Part shown: one piece after another, positions 34,732-43,718 of the stretch | Layout: the number at the start of each line of letters is the position of its first letter | How positions within the stretch are numbered: the first letter of the stretch is position 1 | Source: GCA-2748575 sp965222725 | GTDB lineage: Bacteria > Pseudomonadota > Gammaproteobacteria > Pseudomonadales > Ketobacteraceae | Reading direction: 5' to 3' | DNA length: 64,000 bases | Assembly (NCBI GenBank): GCA_965222725.1 | Contig: OZ244969.1 | Span: 1,364,001 to 1,428,000 of the forward strand | Notes under the pieces: model-generated | Databases searched by the model: none | What the model was told of the DNA's origin: nothing | The model's input: the letters and a program-made list of their open reading frames with translations, nothing else | Made by a program: the position numbers and the translations under genes

Positions 34732-35652
34732 TCAGGTTCGCACACTGACAGTAGACGTGCGGGTGGTAATCAGGATACCGGCCAGTACGGCGGCAACGCC
34801 GCTCCAGAGCGCATGGCGGTAAGCCACATCAAACCAGATGAGGCTGATCGCCAGCCCTGCCAGCGCCGCAACGGCACCCATCTGGCTCAGGAACAGCGGG
34901 GAGGAGCGTTTCTGCAATTCAAAAAAGCCCAGGTAGGTCAGGGCGGTCAGCACGGCCTGGCCCGCCAGCAGCCAGGCGTTGTGGCCGTTCAGCACGCCGG
35001 CGGTTAATGATCTGTCACCGGTCAGGTGGTATGCCCACAGCAGCAGGGCAGCCATCAGCAACATGCCGGATGCCAGCACCAGTGGTGGAAGATTGGCGGG
35101 CCACGCCAGGCTACGGTAGATATTCCCGAACGCCAGGGATACGGGAATCAGCAGACCCGCCAGATACCAGTAAAGGATCTCATCACTGTTGGCATCATGC
35201 TGAAGCCACACAATCCACAGACAACCGGCGCAGGCCAGGCCGATACCCAGAAACTGTCGCGGGTTGATGGTTTCCAGTCTGATCGCCAACGACATCAGTA
35301 AGGTAAAAATGGGCGGGAAGGCGTAGAGACTGGCGGTAAAGCCTGCACCTATCTTGCCCACCACAAAAAAGGCCGTGGCATTGGGGATGGCAATACCGGT
35401 AGCACCGCTGATAATAAAATAGCGCATGACCGAGCCATTGAGTTTTCCGTACTGCTGGCGCAGGGCCAGAGTTCCCAGTAACAATCCGGCGCCCAGGGTT
35501 TGCCAGAATGCGTAAGCGATGGGGGATACTCCCTGAGCGGTCACTATCTTGGCCAGTGCCAGCATCAGGGCAATCAGGCAGCCGTTGATGATTAACAGTG
35601 AAATGGCTATGGGGTCGGGGCGGGCGCTGGGGCTGCTCAGGGTGCTGCTCAT
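34732..35652 (-). CDS. EamA-family (DMT) transporter
   Basis: 306 residues with about ten hydrophobic helices in two EamA repeats, e.g. LLIINGCLIALMLALAKIV at the start of the first and VLASGMLLMAALLLWAYHL in the second. DMT proteins export metabolites or amino acids across the inner membrane; the substrate cannot be told. The only RBS-like element is AGGA about 13 nt before the ATG, so expression may be low. It lies downstream of a terminator of the amine oxidase gene and so should have its own promoter. Confidence 0.92.
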   Translation of the reverse strand: MSSTLSSPSARPDPIAISLLIINGCLIALMLALAKIVTAQGVSPIAYAFWQTLGAGLLLGTLALRQQYGKLNGSVMRYFIISGATGIAIPNATAFFVVGKIGAGFTASLYAFPPIFTLLMSLAIRLETINPRQFLGIGLACAGCLWIVWLQHDANSDEILYWYLAGLLIPVSLAFGNIYRSLAWPANLPPLVLASGMLLMAALLLWAYHLTGDRSLTAGVLNGHNAWLLAGQAVLTALTYLGFFELQKRSSPLFLSQMGAVAALAGLAISLIWFDVAYRHALWSGVAAVLAGILITTRTSTVSVRT

Positions 35653-35809
35653 GGTGCTGTGTCGATCCTGTATGGCTTCTGTCGCGTGAACGGCGGTGAT
35701 TGAATGACGCTATTGTGTGGTCTTTTTGCCTGAAAATAATCGGATCATCCCGAACAAGACCCTTTCCTGTTGAGAAACAATCGCGATGAAAGAACAATGG
35801 ACATGAAAT

Positions 35810-35839
35810 AAAAAAGCCGGATGAGGGTGCCCATCCGGC
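35810..35839 (-). terminator. Rho-independent terminator of amine oxidase gene
   Basis: On the minus strand GCCGGATG and CATCCGGC pair perfectly around an 8-nt loop (35839-35816), followed by a T-run at 35815-35811, about 40 nt after the stop. Confidence 0.85.
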
Positions 35840-35878
35840 CAGTCGGGGTGGCTGCTTTTTTACAGGTATAGGGTGCTG

Positions 35879-37342
35879 TCATCTCAGTGATGACAGCAGT
35901 TGCATTACCGCCCCCTGGGACGAAGCCAGCGCGCCTTCTGTCCAGCCGTGGTGAAGTGATCCGGCTTCCGAGGCAAAAAACACCCGGGGAGCCGCTTCAG
36001 GAAACGGTTGTGACAACAGCTGGTGGTGATTGGCGTAGTCACCGGATTTGTAATAGGCAAAGGCACCGTAACCAAGCAGCTTGTCCCAGTCGAAATGCTG
36101 GATACTGCGGAAGTATTGCCTGCAACCGGGGTGCAGCTCTTCCAGGGCGCGGTAAATCCGTTCGTTGCGCTCGGCATCCGACATATTCTGTACCCGGCGG
36201 GCCTTCTCCTCCCAACTATAGGAGGCTGTGAAGGCGCAGGGTTTTCCAGGCTCTGCATCCGAGGGGTAATACACCTGTTGCAGCACGTCATCTGTGAAGC
36301 TGGCGCCACCCTGAATGCCCTCGTCCAGCCAGAAGGGGTGGGTGCATTCAATAATGGTTTTGCTGCTCTTGGCGTACTGAACGGATTCCATGGCTTTGGC
36401 CTGTGCCACCGGCAGGGGCGGATCAAACTGCATATGGTTTACCGTGGGTGGCGGGCAGGTCACAATCACGTAATCCACCGCCAGTTCCTGTTCACCCTCG
36501 GGGGTGTTCATGGCAATGATCACACCATGGGTTTGCACATTGATTTTTGTCACCCGGCTGTTCAGTTGTACCTGTGCCTGCGACATGTCAATCAGCCGTT
36601 GTGGCAATTGTTGCAAACCGCCTTCCAGCGTGTAGTAACCGGGGTTCTGATACAGGGAGTGATAATCCACTGCCGCTTCCCCGACCGGTGAATCCAGATA
36701 GGCATCGATACCGCTGACAAAGGTCAGAAATTCAATCTCCGGATCGTTGCGGCCTTTTGCCTGAAAAAAGTGACGCAGGGAAACGAATCCGTAGTGATGA
36801 CCCTTCACCAGTTGCTGTTCAACCTGGTGAATACCCTGATCGCCGCCCAATGTGCTGACCACTTCATGCAGGCTGGCAGAAACATAATCCACCGGTGTCA
36901 TGCCGTTGTAGTGGTATGGCACACCCAGTGCAGTGGCCAGCGCTTTCTGTTCGGTGCGCTTAACAGTGTGCCCTCTGTTTTTCAGAAAAGCCTGGGGCGA
37001 TTCGTTAATAAAAGGTTTGCGCTTGCCATGGAGTGACGCCAGAGCAACATAGTGATTCACCAGCAGATGGGTTTCCGGAATGCGCATGCCGCCACCCTCA
37101 ATGGTCTGGTTGATACCCACCGCCAGGGATTTAAGGCGGCCGCCCAGTTCATTGTTTTGCTCAATAATAATGGGGTGGTGGCCGAGTCGGTTCAGGTTAA
37201 ACGCAGCAGCGGCGCCTGCCGGGCCGCCGCCAATGATGGCAACGTTAAAGCGATTACCGGGTTGATCATAAAGGCCTACGGTTCCGGGAAGGTAACGGGC
37301 CTGTTCAATGCTGATATTGTTTAAAAGATTATGGGTAAGCAT
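35879..37342 (-). CDS. FAD-dependent amine oxidase family protein
   Basis: 487 residues. The dinucleotide fold VAIIGGGPAGAAAAFNLNRL (about 33-52) with downstream EQNNELGGRL binds FAD, GGGMRI and the late FFASEAGSLHHGWTEGAL form the flavin-containing amine oxidase signature. The middle is the substrate domain with HFDW and related aromatic residues. Reaction: oxidation of an amine (or desaturation of a carotenoid/porphyrinogen-like substrate, as the family is broad). No signal peptide is seen. AAGGAG before ATG 37342 fixes the start. It follows the unknown 528-residue gene on the same strand by about 180 nt. Confidence 0.9.
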   Translation of the reverse strand: MLTHNLLNNISIEQARYLPGTVGLYDQPGNRFNVAIIGGGPAGAAAAFNLNRLGHHPIIIEQNNELGGRLKSLAVGINQTIEGGGMRIPETHLLVNHYVALASLHGKRKPFINESPQAFLKNRGHTVKRTEQKALATALGVPYHYNGMTPVDYVSASLHEVVSTLGGDQGIHQVEQQLVKGHHYGFVSLRHFFQAKGRNDPEIEFLTFVSGIDAYLDSPVGEAAVDYHSLYQNPGYYTLEGGLQQLPQRLIDMSQAQVQLNSRVTKINVQTHGVIIAMNTPEGEQELAVDYVIVTCPPPTVNHMQFDPPLPVAQAKAMESVQYAKSSKTIIECTHPFWLDEGIQGGASFTDDVLQQVYYPSDAEPGKPCAFTASYSWEEKARRVQNMSDAERNERIYRALEELHPGCRQYFRSIQHFDWDKLLGYGAFAYYKSGDYANHHQLLSQPFPEAAPRVFFASEAGSLHHGWTEGALASSQGAVMQLLSSLR

Positions 37343-37523
37343 GGTAGTGCTCCTTTGAATAACACATTTGATTTCGGTTTTTACGGCCTGCTTTGCCGTT
37401 GAAATCAGTGTCTTCCGGAGTCACTACCTGCCGGGATTACCCTTTTTTAATAAAATAACTGCGCTTTTTAAAACTACTCCCTTTCTGGTCCCCTTTTTAT
37501 AAAGCGGCTGTGGCCTTTGGTTC

Positions 37524-39110
37524 CTAAAAAGCCAGTAAACGGGCGCGGTGGTTGTGCAGGGTGTCTACATAGCGCTGCACAATTCCGACATAGTTGAGTT
37601 CATTTTCATAGGCAGAAAAGCTGAAGCGATTCATGCTCTGTTCATGGCGCTGAAACTCGTCCTCGCTTACCCAGCCCTGCTCCACCAGTTTTAACAGGCT
37701 TTCTTTCGGTTGCAGTTTTTCTTTCAGCATCCAGCAGGAAATTTTATTGGCCGTGGCCCGGTTGGGACGCTTGCGCTGTTGCGGCGGCGGGTTAATAAAT
37801 TTCTGGATAGTGGCATCTTTCATGTTGATGCCGTATTGCCGGGAAATCTGGCCCGCCACGTCCCGGGCGCTCTCCTGAAAACCGCTGTCTGCAGTGTCCC
37901 TGTTAATGGCAATAAAGCCCCGGGCCAGGTGCATGATCAGGTCTTCACCAATGGCCGGTTTTTCCTGCAGGCAAGTGAGCACATAGCGCTCTCTGTGCCA
38001 GGCAGCGGGCAGCCCGGCATTCTGCTGAAACACCAGTGGTTCCGGTGGCTTGCCCGGCGCTCCGCGGGAAATCAACTGCTCCAGTTTCAAGAGTGCATCG
38101 ATATTGTGATTCACAATCTGTTCAATTTCCTGGCGGGTTTCCTGAATCAACCGGGTGATTTCCCGGTGAATGTTTTCATCGGCCTCGAAGGACGCCACCA
38201 GATAGAAATTTTCATTGCACACAATGGGCACCGAAATTTCTTCAACCCCTTTGTAAAAGGCAATTTCTGCATCCACCAGGTGCGGTTTGGTATCGTTGTA
38301 CTGGGCACCGTTCAGGGAAATCAGTTTGGTCTGACCGGATTCCACACTCTGTTTTACGCACAGCTTGTTGTAAGGCACATGATGCAGTGTCATCTGTGCC
38401 ATCAGGTGCAGGCTGGACTGGCGGGTAAAGTGTTTGCAGGCATGAATCCGCTGAAACGAGCTGCGGTAGCGTTGCAGATCCAGCAGGTAGATACCGTTAC
38501 CAATACGCCCCTGGGGTACGGCGCACAGGATCAGCGCATCCAGCGCTTCTTCGTGGCGGGAATGCCGGCGGAACACGTTATAGATCTGCTCCGCAAGGGT
38601 GGTGGAATTTCCCGTCACAATCTTTTCCTGATTGGCGAACAGCCAGGCGTATCCCGCAAGGTAGAGAATCTGCACCAGCTGGAACAGTGCTTCTCTGGGG
38701 AATTCACTGATGTCGTCCGCCAGTTGCAGTTCCAGTCGGGTAAAGTGTCCCAGTTCCAGGGGCGCACTGAAAATCACCTGTTGCTGACTTTTGCTGATGC
38801 CCTCTATCGCGATACTCAGGCACTCGGTGAGGTCGTGTGCCAGCCTGATGGACCAGGTTTTCCCCTGGAAGGAGAAGACACCCGGTTTGATAAGAATAAT
38901 GCCCTCATGAAGCAGCGGCAGGCTGTCCCATGCCAGTAGAGCTATCTGTTTGAGCAGATAGCGTTCTCCCTGGCTGCTGAACGCCATCAGGTTGTCCATT
39001 CGGGTGTTGTAAAACGCGCTCTCCATGGCTTCGCGCAATTGCCCGGTTTTTTTCTCTCTGATCTCTGCCGAAAGTTCCTTTGTCGGAGTCTGGCCTGTTG
39101 TTTTTGTCAT
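37524..39110 (-). CDS. Unknown 528-residue protein
   Basis: Not recognised. 528 residues, soluble, no signal peptide. The N-terminal 60 residues are polar and helical; the middle (about 90-300) has a GAF/PAS-like mix (GRIGNGIYLLDLQRYR and SVPIVCNENFYLVASFEAD); residues 310-345 form a charged helix (IHREITRLIQETRQEIEQIV) that could be a coiled coil; the C-terminal part has PPPQQRKRPNRA and a helical end. The layout suggests a sensory or regulatory protein, but this is a guess. It is divergent from the duplicated-domain HTH gene at 39359, with a perfect CRP-type box in the shared 248-nt region. Confidence 0.7.
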   Translation of the reverse strand: MTKTTGQTPTKELSAEIREKKTGQLREAMESAFYNTRMDNLMAFSSQGERYLLKQIALLAWDSLPLLHEGIILIKPGVFSFQGKTWSIRLAHDLTECLSIAIEGISKSQQQVIFSAPLELGHFTRLELQLADDISEFPREALFQLVQILYLAGYAWLFANQEKIVTGNSTTLAEQIYNVFRRHSRHEEALDALILCAVPQGRIGNGIYLLDLQRYRSSFQRIHACKHFTRQSSLHLMAQMTLHHVPYNKLCVKQSVESGQTKLISLNGAQYNDTKPHLVDAEIAFYKGVEEISVPIVCNENFYLVASFEADENIHREITRLIQETRQEIEQIVNHNIDALLKLEQLISRGAPGKPPEPLVFQQNAGLPAAWHRERYVLTCLQEKPAIGEDLIMHLARGFIAINRDTADSGFQESARDVAGQISRQYGINMKDATIQKFINPPPQQRKRPNRATANKISCWMLKEKLQPKESLLKLVEQGWVSEDEFQRHEQSMNRFSFSAYENELNYVGIVQRYVDTLHNHRARLLAF

Positions 39111-39231
39111 AGCGAAATACCCCGTAAGAATTGTTGTTTGTCAGTCGAGCCTGATGTGGTTTTAACCTCCTTACCCCAAAGAAAAACACAGACAGGACAA
39201 AAGTGCAGCAACTCCCCGATCTTTTTGGGGG

Positions 39232-39247
39232 TGTGACACTGGTCACA
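39232..39247. promoter_or_regulatory. CRP/Vfr-type binding site
   Basis: TGTGA-CACTGG-TCACA is an exact match to the CRP family half-sites with the correct 6-nt spacing. It lies 122 nt upstream of the minus-strand 528-residue gene and 112 nt upstream of the plus-strand HTH gene, so it could control both. Confidence 0.6.
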
Positions 39248-39358
39248 AGATTGAAAAAATGGAAAACTAGACAGGATCGAAAAAGAATTAAAAACGGCTT
39301 CATTCTTTTTTATTCACCAAGTCATTCCCGTTCAGGGGATTCAAGGAGAAATCAGGCA

Positions 39359-40873
39359 ATGGACCTGGCTAAGCACCTGACCTGCGGCAAGTTTTATATC
39401 ATGTTTGACTGCAGCAAAGAGGGAGCCCTTCCGGAACATAAAGAAGCTGTTGCGCTGGCGATCGGTCTGAAAGTCAGTTCCATCAACAAGTGGTTGCAAC
39501 GTTACCAGACAGATCCTGATGACAGGCTTTTCAAGAAGGATCGTAACGGCACGGCACCTCTGGTACTGCAGGCATTCGGTATTACCGAGGCCGATTACGA
39601 GAAAATCACTCTGTCGGATGAGGATTTTCGATGCTGGTTTTTGAGTAAAAACCCTTGCAAAGCAACCGTTTATATCGGCTTTGATAATATCATTGATGCC
39701 ATGAACGAGGAGATCGGTCAGGCAGAGTCTCATGTGTGGCTATACCGTTCTCACGGTACAGCTAATAAGGGTACAGCAAGCAACAGCAGCGAGCAGGACA
39801 CAGCCGCCGGCACCACCAAGGGTATTGTGGACACCCTGGACCAGAAGCTGAACTGTGAAGAAAAGCCCCTGCAGATTATCAAACGTATTGTCACTCTGTA
39901 TCAGGAAGAAACGGACGATCTGCAGCGTATTTGTGAGCATTTTGTTCGCATGTTCTATGGCCACAACAATGTGCACCTGAAGGCCATTGATAAAGGCTAT
40001 CTCGGGATCAACCTGCTGATTGTTGATAACAAGGTGGCCCTGTTTTGCCTGCCGGATGATTCCGGTCATTCGGTGGGCTACGCCCTGCGGGTGGAGGACC
40101 GGGATCTGATCATCAGCTTGCAGTGGCTGTATAAACGTATTGAATCCAGAAGCCTGCCCATTATTGAACCCCACAGCGCGCCCCGCAAAAGGGAAGACGT
40201 GCTGGCCCAACTGGTCAGTCTGATCAGTGAGGTGAATAACCCGGTACCGGCACTGGCGGGAGAAGAACGCCCCGATTGTGATATCAGTAAAACGCCGCCG
40301 CTGGAAGAGAAAACCTTTGATTTGAATCTGGAGTTTTTGCCGAACTACCGGACCTATATGCAGGAAATGCGTAAAGCGCTGGATGCCACTAGCCGTTCCT
40401 GCTGGCTGTACCGGTCCCACCGTTCAGACGGCAAAAGTGACAAGCCCTTTATTGATGCCTTCATCGAAAAATGCAAAGAGGTACGCAAGCGCGAATCTGA
40501 TGTGGATGTCTGTTCCTTCAAGCGTATTGTGTATTATTTCGATAATGATCATCTGCGCAATGAACTGGATCGTTGCATTCAGTACATGGAAAACGTGGAA
40601 AATGCCACACTGGGTGTGGTGGAGCATCAAATCGATTCACTGAATTTGGCGATCTTCGATTCTTCCACGGTATTCCTGGGGTTTCATGACGACGATGCCA
40701 GTGCTGTGCTCTGCGGCCTGAAAATTACCGATCCCGATCTGGTGACCGGCTTTATCAATATGTATCATCGCCTGGAATCAAAAATGGACCGGCCGCTGCT
40801 CAGCGAAAAAGACATGGAGCGGCGCAAACAGCAAAAGACCCGCGCACTGGAATACGTATCCAATGGCTGCTGA
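39359..40873 (+). CDS. Unknown HTH protein with duplicated WLYRSH domain
   Basis: 504 residues from ATG 39359, with AAGGAG upstream; the frame extends 52 codons further without family character. Residues about 25-70 look like a homeodomain-type HTH (KEAVALAIGLKVSSINKWLQ). The rest is an internal duplication: copy A, residues 123-265, starts HVWLYRSHGT and ends LQWLYKRIESRSLPI; copy B, residues 345-480, starts SCWLYRSHRS and ends INMYHRLESKMDRPL; between them each has a K-RIV-x-Y strand and a HxxLR/HLK-type segment. This PLD/receptor-like sensing domain I cannot name with confidence. Probably a transcription regulator. Its end overlaps the LysR gene by 11 nt. Confidence 0.75.
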   Translation: MDLAKHLTCGKFYIMFDCSKEGALPEHKEAVALAIGLKVSSINKWLQRYQTDPDDRLFKKDRNGTAPLVLQAFGITEADYEKITLSDEDFRCWFLSKNPCKATVYIGFDNIIDAMNEEIGQAESHVWLYRSHGTANKGTASNSSEQDTAAGTTKGIVDTLDQKLNCEEKPLQIIKRIVTLYQEETDDLQRICEHFVRMFYGHNNVHLKAIDKGYLGINLLIVDNKVALFCLPDDSGHSVGYALRVEDRDLIISLQWLYKRIESRSLPIIEPHSAPRKREDVLAQLVSLISEVNNPVPALAGEERPDCDISKTPPLEEKTFDLNLEFLPNYRTYMQEMRKALDATSRSCWLYRSHRSDGKSDKPFIDAFIEKCKEVRKRESDVDVCSFKRIVYYFDNDHLRNELDRCIQYMENVENATLGVVEHQIDSLNLAIFDSSTVFLGFHDDDASAVLCGLKITDPDLVTGFINMYHRLESKMDRPLLSEKDMERRKQQKTRALEYVSNGC

Positions 40874-41768
40874 CAAACTTCAGGCAATGCAAACCTTTCG
40901 CCGGGTGGCGGAGCTGGGCAGCTTTACGGCTGCGGCGGATGACCTTGGTCTGACACCGGCCACCATCAGCAAACAGATTGCCTTCCTTGAGGAAGACCTG
41001 GGCACCCGCCTGATTCACCGCACCACCCGGCGCATGCATTTGAGTGATACCGGGCAGGAGTATTTTGAGCGGGTGTGTCAGCTGCTGGATGCATTGCAGG
41101 AAACCGAATCTGCCGTAAAAGGGCTGGACGCCAATCCCAGAGGCCGCCTTCGGATTAACGCACCCATGTCGTTCGGCCTTACTCACCTGAACACCATGAT
41201 CGACCGCTTTCAGCAACAGTATCCTGATGTGGAGGTGGATCTGCAGCTGAACGACAGCGTGGTGGATCTGGTGGCCGAGGGGGTGGATCTGGCGATTCGT
41301 ATCCGCCAGACACTGGAGGATTCCAGTTTAACTGCCCGGGCACTCTGCGAGGTGGGCCGAACCCTGTGTGCCGCACCCGCTTATCTGGAATCGGCCGGTG
41401 TGCCGGAAAAGCCGGCGGATCTGCAGCATCACCGTTGCCTGATTTACAGTTTGTCTTCGTCCCCGGATCTGTGGTCCCTTGGCCAGGAACAGGTGCGTGT
41501 CAGCGGTGCTTACCGGGCCAACAGCAGTCTGGCCATCAAGCAGCATTTGCTGAGTGGAGCAGGGGTGTCCCTGGTGCCCAATTTTCTGGTGTATCAGGAG
41601 TTGCGCGCCGGAGAGCTGCAAGCGCTTCTGCCGGACTATCCCGCCTCGGGGCATACAATTTACGCGGTTTTTCCGCCCGGTCGCCATCGCCCGGCCAAGG
41701 TGCGTTATTTCCTGGAGCATCTGCAGGCCTGCATCGGTGAGTCGCCTTATTGGGAGATTCTTTCCTGA
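40863..41768 (+). CDS. LysR-family transcriptional regulator
   Basis: 301 residues. The winged HTH is at the N-terminus (MQTFRRVAELGSFTAAADDL, TPATISKQIAFLEEDLGTRL) and the substrate-binding domain follows, with RGRLRINAPMSFG and VDLAIRI typical of the CrgA/AaeR-like subgroup. The ATG lies inside the end of the upstream HTH gene (11-nt overlap), indicating co-transcription. Two dyad elements, one overlapping its own stop codon, precede the cyclase gene and are the natural candidate binding sites. Expected role: control of the downstream cyclase-nitroreductase pair in response to a small aromatic or organic acid. Confidence 0.93.
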   Translation: MAADKLQAMQTFRRVAELGSFTAAADDLGLTPATISKQIAFLEEDLGTRLIHRTTRRMHLSDTGQEYFERVCQLLDALQETESAVKGLDANPRGRLRINAPMSFGLTHLNTMIDRFQQQYPDVEVDLQLNDSVVDLVAEGVDLAIRIRQTLEDSSLTARALCEVGRTLCAAPAYLESAGVPEKPADLQHHRCLIYSLSSSPDLWSLGQEQVRVSGAYRANSSLAIKQHLLSGAGVSLVPNFLVYQELRAGELQALLPDYPASGHTIYAVFPPGRHRPAKVRYFLEHLQACIGESPYWEILS

Positions 41769-41775
41769 GGGGAAA
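41761..41775. promoter_or_regulatory. Dyad element 1 upstream of cyclase gene
   Basis: TTTCC-TGAGG-GGAAA is a perfect 5-bp dyad with the T-N11-A spacing of LysR sites. It overlaps the LysR stop codon, about 85-100 nt before the cyclase ATG. Confidence 0.45.
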
Positions 41776-41800
41776 TAACCTCTTTCATTTGTCTCGATTT

Positions 41801-41814
41801 TTCCCTGATGGGAA
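41801..41814. promoter_or_regulatory. Dyad element 2 upstream of cyclase gene
   Basis: TTCCC-TGAT-GGGAA resembles element 1, also has T-N11-A spacing, and is centred about 40 bp (four helical turns) from it, 46 nt before the cyclase ATG. Paired sites of this kind are usual for LysR tetramers. Confidence 0.45.
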
Positions 41815-41859
41815 CTTATCTACAGTGTGACCTGAGCTTGAACACAACAGGAGCACACT

Positions 41860-42852
41860 ATGATCCCCTTCAGATCCCTATTTCCACCAGTAGCCGGCGT
41901 CCTGCTGGCCGGCGCCTTATCCTCCGGTTTACAGGCAGCCACACCCGATGTGGGTACCAGCCCCTGGGGGCCGGATGACGAGATTGGCCGCCTTAATCTG
42001 ATCACGCCCCAGTCCCGGCAGAGTGCACTTGCCGGCCTTGCCGGTGCAAAAGTCTATGATCTGGCGGTGGATTACTACATCGGCATGCCCAGCTGGCAGG
42101 CCGCCGGTGATCCCCGTTTTCAGTTCTGGATGACCCATACGCCCAATGGCACCCGGGTGGATGACCCCATGCATCAGGGCGAGCCGGTAAATGCACACGT
42201 TAGCTATTCCGGTTCTGCCTTTTCCATGTATGCCCACATGGGCACTCATATGGATGCACTGAACCACTTTGGTCTGAACGGCAAAATCTGGAATCACTTC
42301 TCGGCCAAAGAACACCTGGGTGACCGGGGCTGGACCAAAACAGACATCGCCAAGTACCCGCCGGTGGTGGCCAGGGGCGTGCTGATTGATATACCGGTTG
42401 CCAAACAGCTGGATGAATTGCCCGCCGGTTACCGGATTACGCGTAAAGACTTGCAGCAGGCATTGCAGCAACAGGGTAGTGAATTAAAGAAAGGCGATGT
42501 GGCTTTGATCCGCACCGGGCGCATGCAGCACTATGAAAATGCGCCGGTTTTTATGGAAAACGCTCCTGGCCTGGGAATGGATGCAGCGCGTTTTCTGGCA
42601 GAGGAGAAACAGGTGCTGACCGTAGGTGCAGATAATCTGAGTTTTGAGGCGTTTCCTTCCGAGGTTGAAGGCAATTACGTGCCGGTGCATACCTATCTGC
42701 TGGCCCAGCAGGGGGTAACCATTATGGAGCTGGTGAATCTTGAAGGATTGGCCCGCGACAAGGTTTACCAGTTTGCTTTTATCGGGCTGCCCTTAAAAAT
42801 CCGCGGTGGCGATGCTGCGCCATTACGGCCAATCGCCATCCCTTATCAGTAA
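41860..42852 (+). CDS. Exported cyclase-family (kynurenine formamidase-like) hydrolase
   Basis: 330 residues with a signal peptide (PVAGVLLAGALSSGLQAA). The cyclase family metal motif HxGTHxD is intact as HMGTHMD (126-132), with further histidine at NHF and the late LVNLEGLA stretch typical of the C-terminus. Members hydrolyse N-formylkynurenine or related amides/lactones with Mn or Zn. Export to the periplasm is unusual for kynurenine formamidase itself, so a different amide or lactone substrate is likely. CAGGAG before the ATG supports the start. It is followed 12 nt later by a nitroreductase gene, and preceded by paired LysR-type sites. Confidence 0.9.
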   Translation: MIPFRSLFPPVAGVLLAGALSSGLQAATPDVGTSPWGPDDEIGRLNLITPQSRQSALAGLAGAKVYDLAVDYYIGMPSWQAAGDPRFQFWMTHTPNGTRVDDPMHQGEPVNAHVSYSGSAFSMYAHMGTHMDALNHFGLNGKIWNHFSAKEHLGDRGWTKTDIAKYPPVVARGVLIDIPVAKQLDELPAGYRITRKDLQQALQQQGSELKKGDVALIRTGRMQHYENAPVFMENAPGLGMDAARFLAEEKQVLTVGADNLSFEAFPSEVEGNYVPVHTYLLAQQGVTIMELVNLEGLARDKVYQFAFIGLPLKIRGGDAAPLRPIAIPYQ

Positions 42853-42864
42853 GGAGTCGGGACC

Positions 42865-43491
42865 ATGAATATTATATCCGCATTGAACTGGCGCTATGCC
42901 GTGCGGGAATTTTCCGATGAGAAACTTTCCGATGCACAATTGCAGCCTTTGCTGGAGGCAACACGATTGAGCGCATCCTCCTATGGGTTGCAGCCTTATC
43001 AATTGCTGGTGATCAGCGATCCGACGTTAAGGGCGGCGTTACTGGAACACTCCTATGGTCAGCGAAAAGTGTTGGAATCGTCTCATCTGATAGTGCTTGC
43101 CGCAGAGACGGCAACAGATCTTGGCCTTGTAGACCGCTATTTTGATCGGCTGGTTACGGCGCGGGGTGTCAGTATGGCTGAGGTGCAGGGTTATGCAGAC
43201 CATATCAAATCGGCCATGGCGGATAAGTCACCAGCAGCACGGATTGCCTGGGCGAGAGAGCAGGTGTTTATAGCTCTGGGCACCTTTTTGTCGGCGGCAG
43301 CCATGTATCGTATTGATACCTGCCCCATGACTGGCTTTGATCCGGCAGGTTATGACGATGTGCTGGGGCTGAAAGCGAAAAACCTGACAGCGGTGGCCAT
43401 CTGCGCGGTGGGGGTGCGTTCCCGCACAGATAAAACCGCGGATATGGCAAAAGTAAGGGTGCCTTATGGGGAAATGGTGCGCTTTGCCTAG
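42865..43491 (+). CDS. Nitroreductase-family NAD(P)H-dependent FMN oxidoreductase
   Basis: 208 residues, NfsB-like: NWRYAVREFSDEKLSD at the N-terminus (basic residues that bind FMN phosphate), SSYGLQPYQLLVISD, and the late TCPMTGFDPAGYDDVLGLK. It would reduce nitro compounds, quinones or related electrophiles using FMN and NAD(P)H in the cytoplasm. AAGGAG before the ATG and 12 nt from the cyclase stop indicate one operon. The C-terminal part with FDRLVTARGVSMAEVQGYAD is a normal NfsB insertion. Confidence 0.92.
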   Translation: MNIISALNWRYAVREFSDEKLSDAQLQPLLEATRLSASSYGLQPYQLLVISDPTLRAALLEHSYGQRKVLESSHLIVLAAETATDLGLVDRYFDRLVTARGVSMAEVQGYADHIKSAMADKSPAARIAWAREQVFIALGTFLSAAAMYRIDTCPMTGFDPAGYDDVLGLKAKNLTAVAICAVGVRSRTDKTADMAKVRVPYGEMVRFA

Positions 43492-43718
43492 ATATCCCCC
43501 AAATTTTTAGTCAAAATGGCGCTTTAACGATGTCCGGGTATATTTAGTTATCTGTGGCACGGCGCCAGGGGTATATAGCCGCGTACGAGCTGTAGTTTTT
43601 TGACTGAAAAGGTTCGAGTTGGTCGGATAAGATGTTGATTCGATGAAGGCATTGCTGAATTTACCAAACAGGACTCCAGGCTACTGTAGTGGCTAAAGCT
43701 AATAACATGGGTGATTAT

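Noticed and set aside
37710..38939. 409-residue plus-strand open frame
   Set aside because: It lies entirely opposite the 528-residue minus-strand gene, is rich in His/Gln/Phe typical of antisense frames, and has no RBS.
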